Source: Deltaproteobacteria bacterium
GTDB taxonomy: Bacteria; Desulfobacterota; Desulfuromonadia; Desulfuromonadales; Geopsychrobacteraceae
DNA length: 64,000 bases
Direction: 5' to 3'
NCBI GenBank assembly: GCA_024280485.1
Contig: JAJRQB010000065.1
Coordinates: forward strand, 1 to 64,000
Positions 58,161 through 64,000 of the stretch are shown piece by piece. A program made the translations under genes and the position numbers. The notes under the pieces are model-generated. The model worked only from the letters and a program-made list of their open reading frames with translations. It was not told where the DNA came from and did not search any database. The first letter of the stretch is position 1, and each line of letters opens with the position of its first letter.

Positions 58161-59488
58161 CTTCTAAGCCTGTGAACTTTTCGCGGATTTTGCGCTTCTG
58201 GACGCCTTTGCTCGGCACCTGGTTGCTGATGGCGGTCGATGGTCCGCTGCTGACGGCCATCATTGCGCGTATGGTCGATGCCGAGCTGAACTTGGCGGCC
58301 TACGGGGTCGCCTTTTCTTTTGCGCTGGTCGCCGAAGCGCCGATCATCATGCTGATGAGCGCTTCGACTTCTCTTGCCTCCAGTCCGTTGGCTTATAGAC
58401 GTCTGCGTCGCTTTACCGCGGTGTTGTGTCTCCTTGTGACTCTCGGGCTGGCGATTCTACTTATTCCTCAGCCCTATACCCTGCTGATGGAAGGTTTGAT
58501 CGGCCTGCCGCCTGAAATTGCAACACGGACCCATTGGGCGCTGCTGGTGCTGCTCCCCTGGCCAGCGGCAATCGGTTTGCGGCGCTTCTATCAGGGGGTG
58601 TTGATCCGCAGTGGCCAGACTAAGCGCGTAGTGTTGGCGACAGTTTTTCGGTTGGCAGGGATGGCCGGTTGCGCCTTTGCGCTTTTTTATCACTCCAATA
58701 CGCAAGGTGCTTTGCTCGGCGGGATCGCCCTTAGTTGTGGCGTGGTTGCCGAACTGCTGGCCAGCCGTTTTCTCTCCCGGCAGGTGATCAGGAAACTGCT
58801 GGCGGCACCACAAACAGGTGATGTCCTCAGTTACTCAGCCCTCTGGCGTTACTATCTGCCGCTAGCGTTGACCCCCTTTATTACTCTCGGCGTTCATCCG
58901 TTGGTGATCTTTTTTCTCGGCAAAGGGCGCCTGCCTCTTGAGTCGCTGGCGGTGATGCCGGTTCTGGGAGCCCTGACTTTTATCTTTCGTGCGATCGGCC
59001 TTTCTTTTATGGAAGTGGTGATAGCGCTTGTCGGCAAAGATTTTCGTGGTTATCTGCCAATCCGAAATTTCTCCTACGGGTTGGCTCTATTTGCCAGTGG
59101 CAGCTTGCTGTTGATTGCCCTGACGCCGCTTTCGACTCTCTGGTTACAGCAGCTCGCAGGACTCAGTCCTGAATTGATTAGCTTTTCACGGTTCCCCTTG
59201 ATTTTGATGGCGCTATTACCAGCCGGTTCGGTGATTAGTTCTTTTCAGCGCGGCGTGCTGATGGAGGGGCGGATGACCAGGCCGATCTCGACTGCGACTG
59301 TCATTGAAGCTGCTGTTATTTTTGGCCTTTTAACTCTGTTGTTGCTCTATACTCCTTTGTCCGGAGCACTTTGTGCCGCACTGGCCTACGTGATTGGTCG
59401 TTTGGTGGCAATCCTCTGGATGATAATCCCCTGTCGCCTGGTTCTGAACAGAGCGGCGGTTGTTTCTGGCAGTAGACGCGTGAGATGA
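58157..59488 (+). CDS. MATE/ANK-like multispanning transporter
   Basis: 443 residues with about 12 hydrophobic helices. The start (WTPLLGTWLLMAVDGPLLTA, NLAAYGVAFSFALVAEAPII) resembles the progressive-ankylosis-like branch of the MATE/MOP superfamily. Cargo unknown. It overlaps the activase by four bases, so it is part of the hydroxyproline operon and may move hydroxyproline, a product or an ion needed for the pathway. Confidence 0.75.
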   Translation: MTSKPVNFSRILRFWTPLLGTWLLMAVDGPLLTAIIARMVDAELNLAAYGVAFSFALVAEAPIIMLMSASTSLASSPLAYRRLRRFTAVLCLLVTLGLAILLIPQPYTLLMEGLIGLPPEIATRTHWALLVLLPWPAAIGLRRFYQGVLIRSGQTKRVVLATVFRLAGMAGCAFALFYHSNTQGALLGGIALSCGVVAELLASRFLSRQVIRKLLAAPQTGDVLSYSALWRYYLPLALTPFITLGVHPLVIFFLGKGRLPLESLAVMPVLGALTFIFRAIGLSFMEVVIALVGKDFRGYLPIRNFSYGLALFASGSLLLIALTPLSTLWLQQLAGLSPELISFSRFPLILMALLPAGSVISSFQRGVLMEGRMTRPISTATVIEAAVIFGLLTLLLLYTPLSGALCAALAYVIGRLVAILWMIIPCRLVLNRAAVVSGSRRVR

Positions 59489-59504
59489 AGGATGTTGCAA
59501 TCTT

Positions 59505-60398
59505 ATGAAGGATAATACTGGAGCATATTATGTTCTTGGCGCGGCACTGCTCTGGGGGACGACCGGTACTGCCCAGTCTTTTGCCCCGGTCGGATTCGAC
59601 TCGACGGTTATCGGCTTTCTGCGCCTGATGATTGGGGGACTTGCTCTGGTAGTCTTGGCTGCCAGTCGTAAAGAATTCGGCCGTTTAAACGAGTGGCGGT
59701 TCTGGCCGACCCTGCTTGCAGCGATTTTTATGGCCAGTTATCAGGTCTGCTTTTTTGCAGCGGTCAACAAAACCGGAGTCGCGGTCGGAACTATTATCGG
59801 GATTGGCAGTGCGCCGATCGCCGGGGGTATTCTCGGCTACCTGTTTCGGGGGGAACGTCCCGGAAAACGTTGGTTGGTAGCAACCCTGCTCGCCATCTGC
59901 GGTTGCAGTCTTCTTAGCCTGGGAAGTGGTGGCGTTGATGTTGACCCCGTTGGGATCCTGCTGGCCTTCGGGGCTGGCCTCTCCTATGCTCTTTATACCT
60001 TGTTGTTCAAGGGGCTTCTCGAACGTCAGGCCCCGAGTGCGGTGCTGGCGGTAGTTGTTTGTCTGGGTGCTCTGTTATTAGCGCCGTTGTTGATTGGTAA
60101 GGATCTTTCCTGGGTCGCACAGCCCCGCGCTATTATTGTCGTGCTCCATCTGGGGCTCGTGACCATGGCGCTTTCATACTGGCTGTTCGGTCGAGGTCTG
60201 CAGAGGGTCCAGATCTCCTCAGCGGTGACTCTGTCGCTGGCTGAGCCGATGACGGCGGGATTACTCGGGGTGTTGCTGCTTGGAGAATATCTGACTCCGC
60301 AAGCATTTGGCGGCATCAGCCTGATTTTCATCGGTCTTCTTTTGCTTGTTTTACCGGTTGAACGTATTCTGCGTAGGATAGTTGAGAGAGCTAAATGA
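59505..60398 (+). CDS. EamA/DMT-family permease 1
   Basis: 297 residues, ten helices in two EamA repeats (AALLWGTTGTAQSFAP, then ILLAFGAGLSYALYTLLFKG). Drug/metabolite transporters of this kind export amino acids and other metabolites. It lies 16 bases after the MATE-like gene and overlaps the next EamA gene by four bases. Confidence 0.88.
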   Translation: MKDNTGAYYVLGAALLWGTTGTAQSFAPVGFDSTVIGFLRLMIGGLALVVLAASRKEFGRLNEWRFWPTLLAAIFMASYQVCFFAAVNKTGVAVGTIIGIGSAPIAGGILGYLFRGERPGKRWLVATLLAICGCSLLSLGSGGVDVDPVGILLAFGAGLSYALYTLLFKGLLERQAPSAVLAVVVCLGALLLAPLLIGKDLSWVAQPRAIIVVLHLGLVTMALSYWLFGRGLQRVQISSAVTLSLAEPMTAGLLGVLLLGEYLTPQAFGGISLIFIGLLLLVLPVERILRRIVERAK

Positions 60399-61279
60399 CC
60401 CGGCAGGGACGCGCTTACCTTTACGCTTTGATCACGGTTCTGCTTTGGTCGACTATTGCCACCGCTTTTAAAGTTACGCTGCGTTATCTTGAGCCGATTC
60501 AGTTACTTCTCTATGCCGGTTCGGTCTCGACCCTATTGTTGGCAGTAATCCTGCTAGTACAGGGTAAGTTCCGCCTGATCTTCAGTTGTACTCGCCGTCA
60601 GTATTTAATGTCGATATTACTCGGACTGCTCAATCCCTTTCTCTATTATCTGGTCCTGCTACAGGCCTACAAGCTGTTGCCAGCTCAGCAAGCGCAGCCT
60701 TTGAACTATACCTGGGCGATCACTCTGGCACTGTTGTCTGTGCCGCTACTGGGACAGAAGTTACGTCTTGCCGAATTAGGGGCTTTGCTACTCAGCTATG
60801 CTGGTGTGGTGGTCATTGCTACTGAAGGTCAGCCATTCAGCCTGCATGTTACCGACAGCACCGGTGTGGTCCTGGCTCTTTCGAGCACCATTATCTGGGC
60901 GCTTTATTGGATCTACAATACCCGTGATACGCGCGATCCGGTGGTGGCCCTGCTGGTTAATTTCCTCTGTAGTTTTCCCTTCGTACTTGGCTACTGTCTG
61001 ATTTTTTCTGAAATAGTCTGGCCCCCGCTCCCCGGCCTGCTCGGCGCAATATATATTGGCTTTTTTGAGATGGGCGCTTGTTTTGTCCTCTGGTTGCTGG
61101 CGCTGCGCTACACCGAAAGCACCGCGAAAATCAGCAGTCTGATCTTTCTTTCTCCTTTTCTGTCGCTCTTCTTTATCCATTTTCTGGTTGGTGAAGAAAT
61201 TCTGCCAGCGACCTTTGCCGGGTTGGTGCTGATTGTTGGTGGGCTATTGTGGCAGAAGGCTCTTGGGAAGGAAAAATGA
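60395..61279 (+). CDS. EamA/DMT-family permease 2
   Basis: 294 residues, ten helices. First repeat YALITVLLWSTIATAFKVTL, second VVLALSSTIIWALYWIYNTR. Distinct from its neighbour in sequence, so it is not a recent tandem copy. Last gene of the hydroxyproline-linked operon; the two may work as a pair or handle different amino acids. Confidence 0.88.
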   Translation: MTRQGRAYLYALITVLLWSTIATAFKVTLRYLEPIQLLLYAGSVSTLLLAVILLVQGKFRLIFSCTRRQYLMSILLGLLNPFLYYLVLLQAYKLLPAQQAQPLNYTWAITLALLSVPLLGQKLRLAELGALLLSYAGVVVIATEGQPFSLHVTDSTGVVLALSSTIIWALYWIYNTRDTRDPVVALLVNFLCSFPFVLGYCLIFSEIVWPPLPGLLGAIYIGFFEMGACFVLWLLALRYTESTAKISSLIFLSPFLSLFFIHFLVGEEILPATFAGLVLIVGGLLWQKALGKEK

Positions 61280-61368
61280 ATTGCCTTGTTCTCGGGCAGT
61301 CTGCTGCTTTTCGACAGCACCGGATAAAGGTGATATTCTCCCTTGGTTTATATTGTTCCATTGCGAAC

Positions 61369-61439
61369 GTCATTCCCGCGAAGGCGGGAATCCAGAGATT
61401 GTTGTCGGAGCTGGATCCCCGCATGCGCGAGGATGACGG
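61369..61439. repeat. REP-like extragenic palindrome
   Basis: CGTCATTCCCGCGAAGGCGG followed by GAATCCAG and, 20 bases on, CTGGATCCCCGCATGCGCGA with GGATGACGG. This is the common bacterial intergenic palindrome pair. A degenerate second copy lies at 63808-63837. Confidence 0.8.
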
Positions 61440-61509
61440 TTGAAGTGAGTTTTGACCTTATCTCTAAATATCAAAATATGACCAGCACAGACGTTGCTCA
61501 ATAGGGGGC

Positions 61510-62118
61510 ATGAGCGAAGAGATCATGACATCACAGAATTTTGAATTCCTGCGGGATGGATATCCCGAACTGGCCGATCTGGGCGGGTTCGCAGAGAAGT
61601 ATTTGCATGAGGACCCGGCCAGTGCCGTGGCCAACTTGCGTCTCTTCGCCGAGCAGTTGGTCGAGCGTATCTACTAGACCCATCAACTGCAAAAACCTTA
61701 TCAGGCTAAGTTCATCGACCTGCTCACCAATGGCGCTTTTACTTCAATGGTGCCGCATGTCATTCTCGACAAGATTCACCTGCTGCGCAAAATTGGCAAC
61801 AGGGGCGTGCACGGTGAAGTTGTCCCGGCCAAAGACCCTAAAAAAGATATATTCACTGGGTTTTTACTGTTGAACCTGAAGGTCATGCATAGCTACATTC
61901 TTAGTAAAGTTACAACTGCAGCGCATGGGACAAAAAGAATTGAAATGTTTGAATTGGGTGAATTGCCCGTAGTGCGGTCCAACGATGAAAATCAGTGGAT
62001 ATTTTCAAACATCGTAAAACATTTTTCTGGTTTAAAGGGAAAAGTTGAAGTTTTCGAAGAAGCGGGCAATGACCTTTTCAACTTCCTCGTCCAACGCGCC
62101 TTCCGGGGAGACCTCTGA
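61510..62118 (+). pseudogene. Type I restriction scar: HsdR N-terminus fused to HsdS C-terminus, with amber stop
   Basis: From ATG 61510 (GGGGG upstream) the first part (FEFLRDGYPELADLGGFAEK, LRLFAEQLVERIY) is the DUF4145-like N-terminus of type I restriction subunit HsdR. TAG at 61675-61677 interrupts it, and the same frame continues with THQLQKPYQAKFIDLL and LRKIGNRGVHGEVV. After about residue 120 the sequence changes to MHSYILSKVTTAAHGTKRI and NDLFNFLVQRAFRGDL, the typical C-terminus of specificity subunit HsdS. The helicase/nuclease parts of HsdR, HsdM and most of HsdS are missing, as expected after one large deletion. Confidence 0.72.
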
Positions 62119-62120
62119 GC

Positions 62121-63476
62121 ATGTGCGATAAACAAAACAGGGTGACCTTTGAAACGCGTGATGAATATCAACGCAGGCCGATTGCCGAAAAAATCATCCA
62201 TTTGCTGGAATCTGATGCAAAAGTTTCACCTCTGGTTATCGATGGTCATTGGGGTGCCGGAAAGACCGAGTTCTGCCGTAAGCTCATTCACTTGATCGAA
62301 GATGGCGAGACGAATTTACAACCGATCTACGTCGATGCTTTCAGGGCCGATCACGCAGACGAACCGTTAATGACCCTCATGGCTGCAGTGTTGAAAGCAT
62401 TGCCTGAAGCAGACCGTGAACCATTAATAAAAAAGGCATTGCCAGCAATAAAATTTGGTATCAAGACAGCTCTGAAAGCTGGAACGAGTTGGGTGTTAAA
62501 ACAAGACGCCGCAGATGTGGTTGAGGGTTTTGAAGCTGAAGTGAAAAATGCGGGCGATGAAGTCATTAATCATGCGGTCGAATCTCTACTGACTGACCAT
62601 GTTGCCGCAAAAGAGAGTATCGCCACTCTCCAAACTGCACTTAGTGATTTGGCAAAAGAAAAGCCAATCGTTATTTTCATTGATGAACTCGACCGCTGCC
62701 GCCCTGATTTTGCCGTGAACATGCTTGAAAATATCAAGCATATTTTTGAAGTCGACGGGGTTCAGTTTGTGTTGGTTACCAATTTTGACCAGCTCCGTTC
62801 ATCGATCAACCATTGCTACGGCAATGGCCTCGATGCCCAGCGCTATCTCGACAAGTTCGTTCAATTCAGCTTGAGCCTTGCCGACACCCACAAGCCCAAT
62901 GGTCATGATGCTGTGCTTGCCTCAGTCACCCACCTGAGAATGTTGGTCGATAATAGCGAGTTGCTGGACAATACAGATTTAAATGGAGATGGTGTTGGCG
63001 AGTTTTTGAATACTCTCATCACGGCGAATCGGTTGTCGTTGCGCGAAGTCGAGACCCTAGTTTTGTATCTGGAAATTTATCAGTCTCTGACTGATAAAAA
63101 TGGCATGGATGCCAATCTTCCCTTTGGATATTCCCTTTTAAGGCTCTTGGGGATTTTTCTTTACTGTTTCAAGTCAAATGTTGCTGAAAATATGGTCCGT
63201 GGTGGTATCAAGATGTCAGCGATTGCGGCAGTAATGGGTAAGACACAATTGTTCAGGCAATGGGAGGGTGAGTATCCAGACGATGCCGATATTGTAACCG
63301 CCATGATCTGTATGGAAGGTAACAGTACCGAAGAAAGGTTTTCTTTTTCTGAAGAGGAGCAGCAACGCTGGAAAAAGATTTTCCCACAATTGTTTCGAAA
63401 TGGTTTCTCGAGTCGCCACAGCGGATTTTCAAAAATTGTCGTTGATGCAATTGAAACTCTCAAGTTAAAGGGATGA
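62121..63476 (+). CDS. KAP-family P-loop ATPase
   Basis: 451 residues. DGHWGAGKTEFCRKL is the KAP-type Walker A and IVIFIDELDRCRPDFAVNML the Walker B with the family's DELDRC signature. The segment between, about 150 residues, is helical; no membrane helices stand out. KAP ATPases occur in several anti-phage systems (for example as QatA). Two bases separate it from the restriction remnant. GGGGAG lies 11 bases before the ATG. Its true partners may have been lost with the deleted restriction genes. Confidence 0.85.
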   Translation: MCDKQNRVTFETRDEYQRRPIAEKIIHLLESDAKVSPLVIDGHWGAGKTEFCRKLIHLIEDGETNLQPIYVDAFRADHADEPLMTLMAAVLKALPEADREPLIKKALPAIKFGIKTALKAGTSWVLKQDAADVVEGFEAEVKNAGDEVINHAVESLLTDHVAAKESIATLQTALSDLAKEKPIVIFIDELDRCRPDFAVNMLENIKHIFEVDGVQFVLVTNFDQLRSSINHCYGNGLDAQRYLDKFVQFSLSLADTHKPNGHDAVLASVTHLRMLVDNSELLDNTDLNGDGVGEFLNTLITANRLSLREVETLVLYLEIYQSLTDKNGMDANLPFGYSLLRLLGIFLYCFKSNVAENMVRGGIKMSAIAAVMGKTQLFRQWEGEYPDDADIVTAMICMEGNSTEERFSFSEEEQQRWKKIFPQLFRNGFSSRHSGFSKIVVDAIETLKLKG

Positions 63477-63518
63477 CAACCTGTTGTAAAAGGCAACAGC
63501 TCAAAATAGGGGGAAGCA

Positions 63519-63773
63519 ATGACTAAAAACCACAAAGTAACCAGACCCAAAGCCGCCAGTAGCGCATCCAAAACTCTGCGATCAACCAGTACGGGAACAA
63601 CATCAAAAAAAGCGGCTGGCAGTGCATTGAGCCAAACCAAAGCCCCGAAAAAACAGACGAGCACCAAGGCCGCGAGTGCTGCTTCAAAAACACTGCGTGA
63701 TGGACGGACCAGTAAGTCTTCGAAATCTGCTGCCGGATCGGCCTTGTCGCAAACACCGAAACGGAAAAAATAA
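63519..63773 (+). CDS. Small basic protein with two internal repeats
   Basis: 84 residues, rich in Lys, Ser, Ala and Thr. Two copies of a motif, AASSASKTLR...AAGSALSQT (about residues 11-41) and AASAASKTLR...AAGSALSQT (about 50-78), each end in a basic cluster. The composition suggests a nucleic-acid-binding or histone-like peptide; similar short repeat proteins are scattered in bacteria without known function. GGGGGA precedes the ATG. It follows the KAP gene by 42 bases. Confidence 0.7.
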   Translation: MTKNHKVTRPKAASSASKTLRSTSTGTTSKKAAGSALSQTKAPKKQTSTKAASAASKTLRDGRTSKSSKSAAGSALSQTPKRKK

Positions 63774-63807
63774 GTGTCCATCTGTTTTGATGTAGCTGGG
63801 TCCTTGA

Positions 63808-63837
63808 CTGGATCCCCGTTTTCACGGGGAGGACGAC
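63808..63837. repeat. Degenerate REP half-copy
   Basis: CTGGATCCCCGTTTTCACGG with GGAGGACGAC matches the right half of the palindrome at 61369-61439. The two copies bracket the defence remnant. Confidence 0.6.
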
Positions 63838-63860
63838 TTCTGCAGCAGGCTCGATTAACT

Positions 63861-63892
63861 AAAAAAAGCAATGTGTAGAAAATGCACATTGC
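63861..63892 (-). terminator. Terminator for a minus-strand gene beyond the window
   Basis: On the minus strand GCAATGTG pairs with CACATTGC across a nine-base loop and is followed by seven T. A gene on that strand must end to the right; positions 63893-64000 show no clear coding frame. Confidence 0.6.
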
Positions 63893-64000
63893 AAATTCGA
63901 GTCGTCTGGAAAACTCGGATAGCTGTAGGCTGAGACAACTGCCGAGGAATCCTCGGTGGTTCAAGTATCGAAATTGACGAGTTCGTGCAAAAAATGCAGC

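Noticed and set aside
61369-61439. CRISPR-like repeats near the defence remnant
   Set aside because: There is one palindrome pair and one degenerate half-copy 2.4 kb away, without regular spacing. They are REP-type elements.
27657-61677. Two in-frame TAG codons (27657 and 61675) as evidence for pyrrolysine or TAG recoding
   Set aside because: TAG ends many intact genes here (for example at 12727, 27388, 40634, 42883), neither gene is a methylamine methyltransferase, and other damaged genes carry TAA or frameshifts. Random mutation or error is simpler.
62121-63773. A complete Qat system
   Set aside because: Only the KAP ATPase (QatA-like) is present. No QatB, QueC-like QatC or TatD-like QatD gene flanks it.
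63161-63964. A 267-residue minus-strand frame covering the end of the KAP gene and the repeat protein
   Set aside because: It is a shadow of the two plus-strand genes, shows no family motif, and crosses the terminator hairpin.

Overview
The window looks like chromosomal DNA of an anaerobic deltaproteobacterium of the Desulfuromonadales type (Desulfuromonas/Pelobacter/Geopsychrobacter relatives). The grounds are moderate GC content, many PAS/Cache histidine kinases with receiver and HD-GYP partners, sigma-54 regulation, a GH57/GH13 glycogen cluster, an ALDH4A1-like P5C dehydrogenase and a glycyl-radical hydroxyproline dehydratase. This assignment is inferred from gene families, not from a marker gene. 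No tRNA, rRNA or CRISPR array was seen.

Layout. 1-8063 (minus strand): a glycan/glycogen operon with a receiver protein, a nucleotidyltransferase fused to a degenerate phosphohexomutase, GH57, galT-like and GH13 genes (the last runs off the left edge). 8215-17355: housekeeping genes (radical SAM, spermidine-synthase-like, UvrD/Rep helicase, OsmC, hybrid kinase, two Nudix hydrolases). 17586-27390: seven genes with overlapping or nearly overlapping ends, encoding an HDOD protein, four sister histidine kinases with different sensor halves, a receiver protein and a receiver-HD-GYP protein. 27540-35652: further signalling genes, two of them broken, and a receiver-GGDEF-EAL protein. 36346-46432: proline metabolism (proC, a sigma-54 activator, P5C dehydrogenase, proline dehydrogenase, livJHMGF-type ABC transporter). 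46463-48781: a deleted universal stress gene, a second sigma-54 activator and a small membrane protein. 48881-54389: a mixed block (broken ATP-dependent ligase, ATL, MFS exporter, RelA/SpoT-like synthetase, small lipoprotein, glutathione reductase). 54793-61279: hydroxyproline dehydratase, its activase and three membrane transporters. 61510-63773: a defence-island remnant (hsdR-hsdS fusion scar, KAP ATPase, small repeat protein).

How it fits together. The proline and hydroxyproline parts can be joined into one route: hydroxyproline dehydratase makes P5C, ProC makes proline from P5C, and proline dehydrogenase plus P5C dehydrogenase oxidise proline to glutamate. A sigma-54 promoter (38884-38900) and TGCA-type palindromes link the activators to this block. 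The kinase operon probably feeds c-di-GMP turnover through the HD-GYP protein.

The most striking global property is the number of damaged genes: seven loci carry in-frame stops, single-base frameshifts or internal deletions (9500, 27657, 32640, 39122, 46610, 49220, 61510-62118). Either this genome is decaying in its accessory and signalling genes, or the assembly contains errors. The internal deletions (uspA remnant, hsdR/hsdS fusion) cannot be explained by base-calling errors.
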